From contig CBDFNO010000013.1 of NCBI GenBank assembly GCA_965250265.1, positions 310,001-374,000 of the forward strand: 64,000 bases of DNA. The letters are read 5' to 3'. The notes beneath the pieces are model-generated. The model searched no databases. It worked only from the letters and a program-made list of their open reading frames with translations, and was not told the DNA's origin. This document shows, piece by piece, positions 1-8,337 of this stretch. The stretch is from PRS1 sp965250265 (lineage in GTDB: Bacteria; Bacteroidota; Bacteroidia; Flavobacteriales; Flavobacteriaceae). How positions within the stretch are numbered: position 1 is the stretch's first letter; each line of letters opens with the position of its first letter. The translations under genes were made by a program, and so were the position numbers.

Positions 1-1309
1 TGCTAACATCAGCAGTTGTTTTTAAATAACTTTCCTGACTCGTATATACTTTGGTATGCTCAATTCTACCACCTTCAGGTGTTATAACCAAAACATCTCT
101 GTCATCAGTAGAATTAGCAATATGTCCAAAAGGGACTTTTTGACTTGTGCACTCCAACCAAAATGGTTCATCGTCATTAGGGATTTTTAAAAAAACATGA
201 TTTCCTTGCATTGCTACAAATTCTGATTCAATATCTTCTAAATCTTGATTACGAACTACTATCGAATAATACGACGAGATTCCTTGACTATCCATTAAAG
301 CTTTGGTGTAATTGGTTAATGCCTTACAATCGCCATAGCTTACTTCATCAACTTTGGAAGCCAACATTGGCTGCCAACCACCAACACCTAATTGAATACT
401 AATATATCTGGTTTTATCTTGTACATATTGGTAAATAATTTTTGCCTTTTCAATTGGGTCTTTGATACCTTGAACTAAGTCTGCTATCTCTAATTTTGCA
501 CTTTCTGGTAAATCATTTCTTCCTTTTAATAAAACGTCATAATTCCATTTCCCAAAATCATTCCAGTTTTCAGCATGACCATCTACATCAACCAATCTAA
601 ACTTACGAGGAGCAAATTTAACAACTGGAGCAAATTTATTAAATGCTGGACTCATAGATTCCCACTTATATGCTTTTAGGTTTTTCGCTTTAAAATGAAT
701 TATATTACCATTTGATAAGTTTTCAATGCCGTCACCATCAAGATTAAATTTCTTAATATCTAATGGCACATTTTCATGATTAATAATTTTAAAAGATGAG
801 TTTTCAGCACTAATAAAATAGCCTTGTACAGGATACCATCTTGGAAAAAAGGCTGTAGAATTAGTCTGTGTTTCTGTTTCAAACACAAATGTAAAAGGAT
901 AACTTATTGGAGTATAATCTAGTGCTAAAACCCGGTTATCAGAAAACAAATCATTACCAGAATTACTATAGTCTTTAAAATCTTTCTTTTTAAACTTTTT
1001 AATTTCATTCCCAAATGAATTGTAAACAAAAGCATTAATAGATTTAACTCTTATTTCAGGGTCATAATATAAATACGGATTAAGATGTCTCAATCCATTT
1101 TTATTATAAATTGTTATAGCCCTTTTTATTTTAATAGTCATATTATCATAGCTATGCAACTCAATAACAATGTCATGACTTCTAATAACCGCATTTGCAT
1201 TTTCTTTTAGTTCAGGATCAATAGTTAAGAAAGAAAATAGATTGTCTTGCGAAAAGCTGTTGAATGTTATAAACAAAAGTAATACACTCACAAAATTTTT
1301 AATATTCAT
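1..1309 (-). CDS. DUF3857/transglutaminase-like exported protein (C-terminus outside window)
   Basis: The frame opens with an ATG at 1309 and stays open to the window edge, giving about 436 residues without a stop. The product begins with a signal peptide (MNIKNFVSVLLLLF, then a cleavage-like FNSFSQD). A DUF3857-like beta domain follows, and then a transglutaminase-like core in which VSYGDCKALTNYTKAL carries the probable catalytic Cys (near residue 340). Proteins of this type in Bacteroidota are about 600-650 residues, so roughly the last third is missing. They are exported, and their substrate is unknown; some are encoded in pairs. It lies 138 bases downstream of dtd on the same strand, so it may have its own promoter. 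The family assignment is recalled from motif layout and is fairly safe; the enzymatic activity is not established. Confidence 0.8.
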   Translation of the reverse strand, partial: MNIKNFVSVLLLFITFNSFSQDNLFSFLTIDPELKENANAVIRSHDIVIELHSYDNMTIKIKRAITIYNKNGLRHLNPYLYYDPEIRVKSINAFVYNSFGNEIKKFKKKDFKDYSNSGNDLFSDNRVLALDYTPISYPFTFVFETETQTNSTAFFPRWYPVQGYFISAENSSFKIINHENVPLDIKKFNLDGDGIENLSNGNIIHFKAKNLKAYKWESMSPAFNKFAPVVKFAPRKFRLVDVDGHAENWNDFGKWNYDVLLKGRNDLPESAKLEIADLVQGIKDPIEKAKIIYQYVQDKTRYISIQLGVGGWQPMLASKVDEVSYGDCKALTNYTKALMDSQGISSYYSIVVRNQDLEDIESEFVAMQGNHVFLKIPNDDEPFWLECTSQKVPFGHIANSTDDRDVLVITPEGGRIEHTKVYTSQESYLKTTADVS

Positions 1310-1329
1310 GCACAATAAATTAATCTAAA

Positions 1330-1358
1330 ATTAGGGAGTTAGTAGTATTAGGGAGTTA
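1330..1358. repeat. Two 12-bp direct repeats upstream of the DUF3857 gene
   Basis: ATTAGGGAGTTA occurs at 1330-1341 and again at 1347-1358, with start points 17 bases apart, in the short gap between dtd and the DUF3857 gene. It could be a pair of binding sites in the promoter of the downstream minus-strand gene, or a simple tandem duplication. Confidence 0.4.
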
Positions 1359-1447
1359 TTCTGCAATATTTAATGCCCCTTTTTTATTTTTGTTATTTAA
1401 ATCAAATATAAGAAAACTAGGTCTAAATTTTTAAATTAAAGATAGGT

Positions 1448-1900
1448 TTATTCTTTATTTTTTGTGTCAATATTTATGGTTACAGGGCCATCATTTAAGA
1501 GTTCAACTTTCATATTAGCTCCAAATTCTCCGGTTTGAATTTTTTTACCTAAATCTAATTCAAATTGCTTTACAAAATCCTTATATAAGGGAATAGCAAT
1601 ATCTGGTTTTGCTGCCTTTATATAGCTAGGTCTGTTTCCTTTTTTTATACTTGCATGCAATGTAAACTGACTGACTACAATAACTTCACCAACAACATCT
1701 AAAAGAGATCTATTCATTACACCATCATCATCTCCAAAAATGCGAAGATTTATAATTTTTTTTGTTAACCAGGTTATGTCTTCTTGAGTGTCTTCATTAA
1801 TAATCCCTAAAAGAATTAATAATCCCTTATTTATCGTGGCAACTGCTTTCCCTTCAATTGTAACACTTGCTTTAGAAACTCTTTGTATTACTGACTTCAT
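1448..1900 (-). CDS. dtd: D-aminoacyl-tRNA deacylase
   Basis: This 150-residue protein has the usual length of the DTD family. It shows the two active-site signatures: SQFTL (near residues 77-81) and the NxGPVT motif (NDGPVTINID, near residues 134-143). The enzyme hydrolyses D-amino acids and glycine wrongly attached to tRNA, acting as a homodimer in the cytoplasm. The ATG at 1900 overlaps the stop region of rsgA by four bases, so the two genes are probably translationally coupled in one operon. Nothing is unusual. Confidence 0.95.
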   Translation of the reverse strand: MKSVIQRVSKASVTIEGKAVATINKGLLILLGIINEDTQEDITWLTKKIINLRIFGDDDGVMNRSLLDVVGEVIVVSQFTLHASIKKGNRPSYIKAAKPDIAIPLYKDFVKQFELDLGKKIQTGEFGANMKVELLNDGPVTINIDTKNKE

Positions 1901-2847
1901 TCCTTTTCCCAGATATCAGTTCTGTAATTTTCATCTTCACCTTCCAAAATTTGCAAATAACTCTTATATCGAGAATAAGCTATAGTTTCATTTTCTAAGG
2001 CATCTTTTACTGCACATTTAGGTTCCTGTACATGTAAACAATTATTAAATTTACAATTCTGTTTTAATTTAAAAAACTCAGGAAAATAATCTCCTACTTC
2101 TTCTTTATCCATATCTACAATTCCGAATCCTTTTATCCCTGGAGTATCAATAATTTTAGCACCAAAACTTAAATCAAACATTTCGGCAAAAGTAGTTGTA
2201 TGTTTTCCTTGCAAATGTTGTGATGAAATTTCTTTAGTTTTCAAATCTAAATCAGGTTCTATTGCATTTATTAAAGTAGATTTACCAACACCTGAATGTC
2301 CTGCAAACATACTAACACTATCATTCATTAATTGTTTTACTTTATCAATATTCAGTCCTTTTTTTGCAGATATATCAATACATTCATAGCCAATTTTTTT
2401 ATATAAAGAAATTAAATGTTTTACTTCTAATAATGTATCCTCTTCATACGTGTCAACTTTGTTAAAAAGCAGTACTGTTTTTATAGAATATGCTTCGGAT
2501 GTTGCTAAAAATCGGTCTATGAAACTTGTAAATGTTGTTGGATTATTAATTGTTATTAAAAGAAATACCTGATCAATATTAGCAGCAATTATATGTGTTT
2601 GTTTAGATAGATTTACAGATTTTCGAACAATATAATTCTTTCGCTCTCTTATATTATGTATAACTCCAGTAACTGTATTATTCTTTGTTTCTAACTCAAA
2701 TTCTACATAATCCCCAACTGCAATAGGGTTGGTACTTTTAATACCTTTCATACGAAATTTTCCTTTTATTCGGCATTCGTAAATCTTACCATTAAATGTT
2801 TTAACGGTATACCAACTTCCAGTAGATTTATAAACTATTCCTGTCAT
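1897..2847 (-). CDS. rsgA: Small ribosomal subunit biogenesis GTPase RsgA
   Basis: RsgA is a 316-residue circularly permuted GTPase that checks maturation of the 30S subunit. An N-terminal OB fold (about 1-70) precedes the GTPase domain with motifs in permuted order: NKVD at 129-132, the P-loop GHSGVGKST at 183-191, and DTPG at 234-237. A C-terminal zinc-binding knuckle follows, with Cys265, Cys270, His272 and Cys278. Length and motif order are typical. It is the first gene of a two-gene unit with dtd and diverges from the exported-protein gene at 2934. The 86-base divergent gap contains a perfect inverted repeat (2857-2874). Confidence 0.97.
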   Translation of the reverse strand: MTGIVYKSTGSWYTVKTFNGKIYECRIKGKFRMKGIKSTNPIAVGDYVEFELETKNNTVTGVIHNIRERKNYIVRKSVNLSKQTHIIAANIDQVFLLITINNPTTFTSFIDRFLATSEAYSIKTVLLFNKVDTYEEDTLLEVKHLISLYKKIGYECIDISAKKGLNIDKVKQLMNDSVSMFAGHSGVGKSTLINAIEPDLDLKTKEISSQHLQGKHTTTFAEMFDLSFGAKIIDTPGIKGFGIVDMDKEEVGDYFPEFFKLKQNCKFNNCLHVQEPKCAVKDALENETIAYSRYKSYLQILEGEDENYRTDIWEKE

Positions 2848-2856
2848 TAATCAAAA

Positions 2857-2874
2857 CGTTAATACAAATTAACG
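2857..2874. promoter_or_regulatory. Inverted repeat in the rsgA divergent promoter region
   Basis: CGTTAAT, four spacer bases (ACAA), then ATTAACG form a perfect 7-bp inverted repeat ten bases before the rsgA start. Its size and position fit a dimeric regulator site or a small 5'-UTR hairpin. No known regulator is recognised. Confidence 0.35.
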
Positions 2875-2933
2875 ACTTTTCATTTTAAGAAAAAGAGTAT
2901 CTTCGTTACTTAATTTTTAAAAAACTCAACAAC

Positions 2934-3389
2934 ATGAAAAAATTACTAGTAGTTATTGCTTTAATAATCGTTTCTTTTATTGATGTTAATGCCCAAGTAG
3001 AATACAAAGTTATTACAAGTGTAGAATCTATTGTACCAAATGGTGTAGGTAGATCTAGAATTATTTCAGCATTAGAAGATAAAGATTATAAAGAATTTAC
3101 TTCTGTTAGAACAGACGATAAAGAAACAGATGGTCGAAACAAATCTAAGAGAAATGAGATTAGAGTGAAAAAATTTGAAGAAACTAAACTTTTAAACTTC
3201 TACAATTTAGGTGGTATTCGTTTTCAAAATATAGCAGCTAATGATGCTCTTATTACTTCAAAAATAAATACAATGATAGCAGATGGTTGGGAATTAGCTT
3301 TTGTAGCTAGTGCAGTAGAGAGCGAAGGTGGTAAAGGTGATGGTAAAGGGATTTTTATTACTCGCTATATTTTTAAGAGGAATAAATAA
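2934..3389 (+). CDS. Small exported protein of unknown function (DUF4177-like)
   Basis: This is a 151-residue protein with a clear signal peptide (MKKLLVVIALIIVSFIDVNAQ, cleavage near residue 21). The C-terminal part, with INTMIADGWELAFVASAVE followed by ITRYIFKR, looks like the 'dGWEL ... Y.f.r' pattern of DUF4177-type small domains. No catalytic motif is visible. It stands alone on the plus strand, diverging from rsgA and ending at a strong terminator. The location is probably periplasmic or the cell surface. The family link is a weak resemblance only. Confidence 0.75.
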   Translation: MKKLLVVIALIIVSFIDVNAQVEYKVITSVESIVPNGVGRSRIISALEDKDYKEFTSVRTDDKETDGRNKSKRNEIRVKKFEETKLLNFYNLGGIRFQNIAANDALITSKINTMIADGWELAFVASAVESEGGKGDGKGIFITRYIFKRNK

Positions 3390-3404
3390 TTCTAGTTTAA
3401 AAAA

Positions 3405-3437
3405 CTAAAAGGCTCGCAATTGCGAGCCTTTTTTATT
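3405..3437. terminator. Bidirectional intrinsic terminator
   Basis: AAGGCTCGCA pairs with TGCGAGCCTT around an AT centre, giving a near-perfect stem flanked by A and T runs. It lies between the ends of the convergent genes at 3389 (plus) and 3433 (minus), so it can serve both. Confidence 0.9.
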
Positions 3438-4515
3438 GCTTGAATATCTTTTCCTGATGATTAATGGATTCTTGATGAATTGCCTTAAACATCCTAAGTA
3501 CAAACTCTTCACTAAGGTTATTTTGTTCTCCTTCTAAAATCATTTTGCCTAATATTTCATTCCATCTTTTAGACTGAAGTACAGCAACATTATTATCTTT
3601 TTTAAGAACTCCTATCCCATCCGAGACTTTCATACGCTTACCTAAAACTTCAATAAGTTGATGATCAATAACATCAATTTGTGTACGCAATGTATTTATT
3701 AAATTATTGTATTCGGCTTCTTTAGAAGTTTCTTTTCTAATCTTTAAATCATCCATAAACTGGATTAAAGTATTTGGTGTAATTTGTTGAGCAGCATCAC
3801 TCCAAGCTTTATCTGGGTCATGATGCGTTTCTACCATTAATCCGTTGTAATTTAAATCGAGTGCTGTTTGGCATAAATCGAAAATAATATCGCGTCGTCC
3901 TGCAATATGTGAAGGGTCTAAAATAAGTGGTAAATCTGGAAAACGGTTTTGTAAATCGACAGCTATCTGCCATTCAGGATTGTTGCGATACCTTGTTTTC
4001 TCGTAGGTTGAAAATCCGCGATGGATCACACCAAGATTTTTTACGTCAGCTGTGTAAAAACGCTCAACAGCACCAAGCCATAAAGACAAATCTGGATTTA
4101 CTGGATTTTTAATTAAAACGGGTTTATCTGTTCCTTTTAATGCATCTGCTATTTCCTGAACAATAAAAGGGCTTACAGTAGTTCTTGCACCAATCCATAA
4201 AATATCGACATCATGTTGTAATGCTAAATCCACATGGTTTGCGTTAGCTACTTCTGTAGTAATTAGCATACCTGTTTCTTCTTTGGCTTTTTGCATCCAT
4301 TTTAAGCCTAAAGCACCAACACCTTCAAAGTTTCCAGGTCGTGTTCTTGGTTTCCAAATTCCTGCACGTAACACAGTAGCATCACTATCTTTTAATTGAT
4401 GTGCTATTTTTAATACTTGTGCTTCTGTTTCTGCACTACATGGGCCAGCTATAACTAAAGGGTGTTCTAGACCGAAGTTATCTAACCATGTTCTTAATTC
4501 TTTTTTATTTTCCAT
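3433..4515 (-). CDS. Bifunctional DAHP synthase / chorismate mutase
   Basis: This is a 360-residue fusion. Residues about 1-260 are a KDO8P-synthase-like (type I-beta) 3-deoxy-7-phosphoheptulonate synthase with IAGPCSAE, RAGIWKPRTRPGNFEG, KNPVNPD, HRGFSTYEK and DPSHIAGRR. Residues about 268-355 form an AroQ-type chorismate mutase (LRTQIDVIDHQLIEVLGKRM). It therefore catalyses both the entry step of the shikimate pathway and the first step from chorismate to prephenate. The mutase domain in such fusions commonly also serves for feedback inhibition. It is the last gene of the aromatic operon, six bases after tyrA, and ends at the bidirectional terminator. Confidence 0.95.
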   Translation of the reverse strand: MENKKELRTWLDNFGLEHPLVIAGPCSAETEAQVLKIAHQLKDSDATVLRAGIWKPRTRPGNFEGVGALGLKWMQKAKEETGMLITTEVANANHVDLALQHDVDILWIGARTTVSPFIVQEIADALKGTDKPVLIKNPVNPDLSLWLGAVERFYTADVKNLGVIHRGFSTYEKTRYRNNPEWQIAVDLQNRFPDLPLILDPSHIAGRRDIIFDLCQTALDLNYNGLMVETHHDPDKAWSDAAQQITPNTLIQFMDDLKIRKETSKEAEYNNLINTLRTQIDVIDHQLIEVLGKRMKVSDGIGVLKKDNNVAVLQSKRWNEILGKMILEGEQNNLSEEFVLRMFKAIHQESINHQEKIFKQ

Positions 4516-4520
4516 AACTT

Positions 4521-5372
4521 TTATTCAATTCCTTTTAATATTTGTTTTATATGGTTTGTGTTTTTCATTTCTTTAAAAACCGCATCGAAATCATCATTTT
4601 TCATCAGGTTTTTAAATTGTGTGAGATTATTAATATAATCTTCTAATGTTTCTATAACATTGTCTTTATTTTGTTTAAAAATTGGTGTCCACATTTCGGG
4701 AGAACTTTTTGCTAATCGTACTGTAGATTCAAATCCACTACCAGCCATATCAAAAATATCTCGTTCGTTTTTTTCTTTATCTATTACTGTTTTACCTAAC
4801 ATAAACGAGCTAATATGAGATAAATGAGACATATAGGCAATGTGTTTGTCATGTGCTACCGGATTCATATAGCGAATTCGCATACCAATATTCACGAATA
4901 ATTCTATTGCTTTTTGCTGAAGTTTGAATGCTGTTTCTTCTACTTCGCAAATAATATTTGTTTTATTTTGAAACAACTCCATAAACGCTGCTTTAGGTCC
5001 GGAAAACTCTGTTCCTGAAATAGGATGTGTAGCTAGAAAATTTCTTCGTTTTGGATGGCTTGCTACTGACTTACAAATATCTAATTTTGTTGAACCTACA
5101 TCTATAACTAAAGCATCATCTGAAATAATATCCAAAATTTTTGGTAACTCTACCACAGAGCTATCTACAGGAATTGCTAATACAACTAAATCGGCTTTTG
5201 AAATATCTTTTAGTTCAGCTTTTTTATCTATAATTTGTAATGACAAGGCTTCTTCTAAATGATCTACGTTATTATCGATGCCATAAATAACAGCTTCCGA
5301 ATTAAGCTTTTTTATATTTAAAGCTAAACTTCCACCAATTAATCCAATTCCTATTATGTATATGTTTTTCAT
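4521..5372 (-). CDS. tyrA: Prephenate dehydrogenase
   Basis: This 283-residue NAD(P)-dependent enzyme converts prephenate to 4-hydroxyphenylpyruvate in tyrosine synthesis. The N-terminal Rossmann motif is IIGIGLIGGSLA (residues about 5-16). LATHPISGTEFSGP carries the substrate-binding His/Ser region, and HIAYMSHLSHISSFML lies in the helical dimerisation domain. There is no C-terminal ACT domain. The start overlaps the end of the aminotransferase gene by four bases. Its place between an aminotransferase and DAHP synthase/chorismate mutase confirms the aromatic role. Confidence 0.94.
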   Translation of the reverse strand: MKNIYIIGIGLIGGSLALNIKKLNSEAVIYGIDNNVDHLEEALSLQIIDKKAELKDISKADLVVLAIPVDSSVVELPKILDIISDDALVIDVGSTKLDICKSVASHPKRRNFLATHPISGTEFSGPKAAFMELFQNKTNIICEVEETAFKLQQKAIELFVNIGMRIRYMNPVAHDKHIAYMSHLSHISSFMLGKTVIDKEKNERDIFDMAGSGFESTVRLAKSSPEMWTPIFKQNKDNVIETLEDYINNLTQFKNLMKNDDFDAVFKEMKNTNHIKQILKGIE

Positions 5373-6514
5373 TTCACTCTTGCTATTGCTTCTTCAATAT
5401 CTTCAACTGGTGCACATAATGAAAATCGTATATAACCTTCTCCATTAGTTCCAAGAATTGTCCCTGGTGCTATAAATAAATGGTGTTTCTTCAACACTAC
5501 ATCTACAAATTCTTCAGCTTTAACTAAATCTGGTAATTTTGCCCAAACAAAAAGTCCTGAAGCGTTTTTATCGAACGTACAGCTTAAGGCTTTAGCTAAT
5601 TTCCAAACCAATTCCCGTCTTTGCTCATAAACACTATTCAGACTTATATACCACATTTCTGAACATTTTAAAGCTTCAATAGCGCCTTTTTGAATGCCAT
5701 AAAACATTCCAGAATCCATATTACTTTTCACCTTTAGAATGTTGTTAATATAAGTTTCCTTTCCTAACACCATACCAACTCTCCAGCCAGCCATATTAAA
5801 GGTTTTGCTTAACGAGTTTAACTCTAAACAAACTTCTTTTGCTCCTTGAACAGCTAAAATACTTCGAGGGGCATCATTTAAAATAAAACTATAAGGATTA
5901 TCATTAATTATTAAAATGTTATTCCGTCTTGCAAACGCAATAAGTTCTTCAAATAAATTATAACTTGCCTTGGCTCCTGTAGGCATGTGCGGGTAATTTA
6001 TCCACATTAGCTTTACCTTATTTAAATCTGATTTTTCTAATGCTAAAATATCTGGAAACCAGTTATTCTCTTCTTTTAAATCATAAAAAACAGGTTTTGC
6101 ACCAAGCAATTTTGTAACCGATTGATATGTAGGGTAACCAGGATTGGGAATAAGCACTTCGTCACCTTCATTTAAATATGCCATAGAAATATGCATAATT
6201 CCTTCCTTGCTACCCATTAAGGGTAAGATTTCGGTTTTAGGGCTTAAGGATACATTAAATTGCTCACGATAAAATGTTGCCATTGCTTCTCGAAGTTCTA
6301 GTAAGCCTTGATAACTTTGATATTTATGAGCATTTGATTCTGATAATCCATCAGTTAATGCCTTAATAACTTTATGTGGTGGTTGTAAATCTGGACTTCC
6401 AATTCCTAAATTAATAATAGGCATACCGCTTGCTTTAAGCAAGTTGACTTCTCTCAACTTTTTTGAAAAGTAGTATTCTTCAACCGATTGTAATCTGTTT
6501 GCTGACTCAATCAT
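5369..6514 (-). CDS. PLP-dependent aminotransferase, probably aromatic
   Basis: This 381-residue fold-type I aminotransferase has NLGIGSPDLQPP at the N-terminus, the NPGYPTY region, INDNPYSF, and the PLP lysine in SLSKTFNMAGWRVG (Lys237). Because it sits between pheA and tyrA it very likely transaminates phenylpyruvate and 4-hydroxyphenylpyruvate to Phe and Tyr, although the family also contains aspartate, LL-diaminopimelate and alanine aminotransferases. Both junctions with neighbours overlap by four bases, as expected for one tightly coupled operon. Substrate choice is inferred from context, not from a diagnostic residue. Confidence 0.88.
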   Translation of the reverse strand: MIESANRLQSVEEYYFSKKLREVNLLKASGMPIINLGIGSPDLQPPHKVIKALTDGLSESNAHKYQSYQGLLELREAMATFYREQFNVSLSPKTEILPLMGSKEGIMHISMAYLNEGDEVLIPNPGYPTYQSVTKLLGAKPVFYDLKEENNWFPDILALEKSDLNKVKLMWINYPHMPTGAKASYNLFEELIAFARRNNILIINDNPYSFILNDAPRSILAVQGAKEVCLELNSLSKTFNMAGWRVGMVLGKETYINNILKVKSNMDSGMFYGIQKGAIEALKCSEMWYISLNSVYEQRRELVWKLAKALSCTFDKNASGLFVWAKLPDLVKAEEFVDVVLKKHHLFIAPGTILGTNGEGYIRFSLCAPVEDIEEAIARVK

Positions 6515-7338
6515 AGTTTTGCATTTTTATATTCGCCTAAAATTTTAAATTCTTCAGACATTATAGCCATAATAGATTTTGCCTTTTTGAAATCTTTGTA
6601 ATTTTCGAAGGTTATATCTACAAAAAAAGAATATTTCCAAGGTGTTTCAATTTTTGGCATTGATTGAATCTTTGTTAAATTTAGCTTGCAATCGCTCATC
6701 ACATTAAGCATTGCAGCTAAACTTCCACGTTTGTGTTCAGTATCAAATTTTATTGAAGCTTTATTTATTTTCCTTTCTGGATATTCATGATTATCTCGTT
6801 TAACAATAACAAATCGGGTTTCATTATGCTTTATTGTTTGAATACTTTCGGCTAAAATATCGAGTTCAAAAATTTCAGCAGCTAAGCTACTTGCTATTGC
6901 AGCAATGTTTTTAAGTTTATGTTCCTGTATTCGTTGTGCTACTTCGGCTGTGTCTTTGTCTTCAATTAATTTAATATGAGGATGATTTTTAAAAAATTCT
7001 TTACACTGCAAAAGTGCCATAGGATGCGAATAAACTTCTTTAATATTGGCAATACTTTGATTTGGTAAGGCCATTAAATGGTGTTGAATATCTAAATAAT
7101 GCTCTCCAATAATATGTAAATTATGATTATCTATTAATGCGTAATTTGGAATAATAGAACCTGCAATAGAATTCTCGATTGCCATAATTACAGCATCGCT
7201 TTCTTTATTTAAAAGACTATCTACAGCATTATCGAACGACAAGCATTCATTTATTGTAATTCCGTTATCAAAATAATGTTTTGATACAATATGATGGAAC
7301 GAACCCTTTACGCCTTGTATTGCTACTGATTTTATCAT
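6511..7338 (-). CDS. pheA: Prephenate dehydratase
   Basis: Prephenate dehydratase makes phenylpyruvate for phenylalanine. The protein has about 275 residues: the catalytic PDT domain (IQGVKGSFHH at the start, then VMAIENSIAGSI, and NETRFVIVKRD with the TRF motif) and a C-terminal ACT domain (SLAAMLNVMSDCKLNLTKIQSMP) for feedback by Phe. I chose the ATG at 7338 (MIKSVAIQGVKG) because the upstream in-frame ATG at 7362 lies inside the terminator hairpin of the leader and would add eight non-conserved residues. It is the first structural gene of a four-gene operon under an aromatic leader-peptide attenuator. Confidence 0.94.
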   Translation of the reverse strand: MIKSVAIQGVKGSFHHIVSKHYFDNGITINECLSFDNAVDSLLNKESDAVIMAIENSIAGSIIPNYALIDNHNLHIIGEHYLDIQHHLMALPNQSIANIKEVYSHPMALLQCKEFFKNHPHIKLIEDKDTAEVAQRIQEHKLKNIAAIASSLAAEIFELDILAESIQTIKHNETRFVIVKRDNHEYPERKINKASIKFDTEHKRGSLAAMLNVMSDCKLNLTKIQSMPKIETPWKYSFFVDITFENYKDFKKAKSIMAIMSEEFKILGEYKNAKL

Positions 7339-7340
7339 AT

Positions 7341-7369
7341 AAAAAAAGTCCCAATGTAACATCGAGACT
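7341..7369 (-). terminator. Attenuator terminator directly before pheA
   Basis: On the minus strand AGTCTCGATG (7369-7360) pairs with CATTGGGACT (7356-7347) over ten base pairs, including two G-U pairs, around a TTA loop. It is followed at once by seven T residues and, three bases later, the pheA start codon. A terminator in front of a gene rather than behind one is the mark of attenuation. Confidence 0.88.
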
Positions 7370-7413
7370 TATATTTTAATTTATGTTTAATAAATTACAC
7401 CTATAACGTCTCG
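7363..7413 (-). promoter_or_regulatory. Antiterminator pairing in the pheA leader
   Basis: CGAGAC in the last codons of the leader peptide (7413-7408) is exactly complementary to GTCTCG in the upstream arm of the terminator (7368-7363). The two pairings exclude each other. A ribosome stalled at the Phe/Tyr codons, 10-25 bases upstream, would leave CGAGAC free; a ribosome reaching the stop codon would cover it. Confidence 0.65.
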
Positions 7414-7469
7414 TTTCTTTTGCTAAAAAAGAAGTAAAACCAGTTATAATATGTAAAAGTTGCTGTCAT
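7401..7469 (-). CDS. Aromatic amino acid leader peptide of the pheA operon
   Basis: This is a 22-codon frame from ATG at 7469 to TAG at 7401. Nine of its 22 residues are aromatic: Phe at 5, 11, 13, 14 and 15, Tyr at 7, 8 and 12, and Trp at 10, with the core reading FTYYNWFYFFF. It ends 32 bases before the terminator that precedes pheA. Composition, size and position match leader peptides that sense charged tRNA in classical attenuation (known for E. coli pheA, trp and his). The mix of Phe and Tyr suits an operon that makes both. A Bacteroidota-type promoter lies just upstream. That the peptide is translated is inferred. Confidence 0.85.
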   Translation of the reverse strand: MTATFTYYNWFYFFFSKRNETL

Positions 7470-7481
7470 TATTATGTGGCT

Positions 7482-7516
7482 AAAGTAAATAATATTTTTA
7501 CAAATCAAAATATGAG
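7482..7516 (-). promoter_or_regulatory. Probable promoter of the pheA operon
   Basis: On the minus strand TTTTG is followed after 18 bases by TACTTTAG, close to the Bacteroidota consensus TTTG-N19-TAnnTTTG (one mismatch in the -7 box). The expected start of transcription is about 10 bases before the leader-peptide ATG. Confidence 0.5.
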
Positions 7517-7616
7517 ACTGTGTTTTTTAAGGTTTTTACCTAAAGTTTTAAAGATTATTAAAGAAATACTTGTTTAAATTATTTAATGTTTAGTTTTGGG
7601 TAAACTGTTTAATGAT

Positions 7617-8315
7617 ATGACTAAAAATGTAATCATCATGTTTTTGTTATCTATAGCTTTATGGAATTGTTCTCCGCAAAAAGAAAAAAATTTAGCTGAA
7701 TTTGAAAGTATTCTTGGTTCTGATAATACAAAAGTTATAAATGAACTGTTAAATGACTTTGAAAATGATTATTTAAAAAGAGAATATCCAAACTTATCTA
7801 CAGAAAAGGCTTATGAAACATATCTTATTGAAATTGCAGAAAATAAAAAAGAAAAATGGAAAACAATTTCTAAAGGAAATAGAGAGAAATTTGAAAACAG
7901 CCAATTATTTCTTGATTTACATCAAGTAGTAGATTCATTTTGGATTGAAACCGATTCAAGTAAAATGAAATTTCCTACTACAAATACTGTTCTTGTAACT
8001 AAATTTAATTATTTGGATGAAAATGGAATCCTTCAGTTTAGAATACATGAAAGACCTATTCATTCATACAACAAACCAATTGATTCAATTTTGAAGCATC
8101 AATCTATATTAGTGTTGTACAATCCATTAGGTAAATACCATAAAGCTCTTTCATCTCTAAAAAATAGAAGTGACTTAATTACATATTTATTTGACAATAA
8201 AGATGCTTTTGGTTTTATACCAACTATGCTTTTAGCTTCTGATTTCTTAAAAATTAAAATAGATTTTAATAATGAATTAAATAGGAGATTAATTATGCTT
8301 GAAATGGAATATTAG
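7617..8315 (+). CDS. Putative lipoprotein of unknown function
   Basis: The product has 232 residues from ATG at 7617; a TTG seven codons upstream is less likely to be the start. The N-terminus is a lipoprotein signal (MTKNVIIMFLLSIALWNCS, lipid-modified Cys near residue 18). The rest is charged and rich in Lys, Glu and Asn, without transmembrane segments or recognisable catalytic motifs. The gene stands alone on the plus strand between two minus-strand operons and ends at a short inverted repeat. I do not recognise the family. It is probably anchored to the inner or outer membrane. Confidence 0.7.
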   Translation: MTKNVIIMFLLSIALWNCSPQKEKNLAEFESILGSDNTKVINELLNDFENDYLKREYPNLSTEKAYETYLIEIAENKKEKWKTISKGNREKFENSQLFLDLHQVVDSFWIETDSSKMKFPTTNTVLVTKFNYLDENGILQFRIHERPIHSYNKPIDSILKHQSILVLYNPLGKYHKALSSLKNRSDLITYLFDNKDAFGFIPTMLLASDFLKIKIDFNNELNRRLIMLEMEY

Positions 8316-8336
8316 ATTCCTGCCTATGCAGGAATT
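8315..8336. terminator. Short hairpin between convergent genes
   Basis: ATTCCTGC, loop CTAT, GCAGGAAT form a perfect 8-bp stem between the convergent ends of the lipoprotein gene and the DUF2807 gene. There is no clear T-run, so termination would be weak. Confidence 0.45.
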
Positions 8337-8337
8337 C

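Noticed and set aside
211..402. Plus-strand open frame of 63 codons
   Set aside because: It lies antisense within the DUF3857 gene, whose coding frame is continuous and conserved-looking; no signal or composition supports it.
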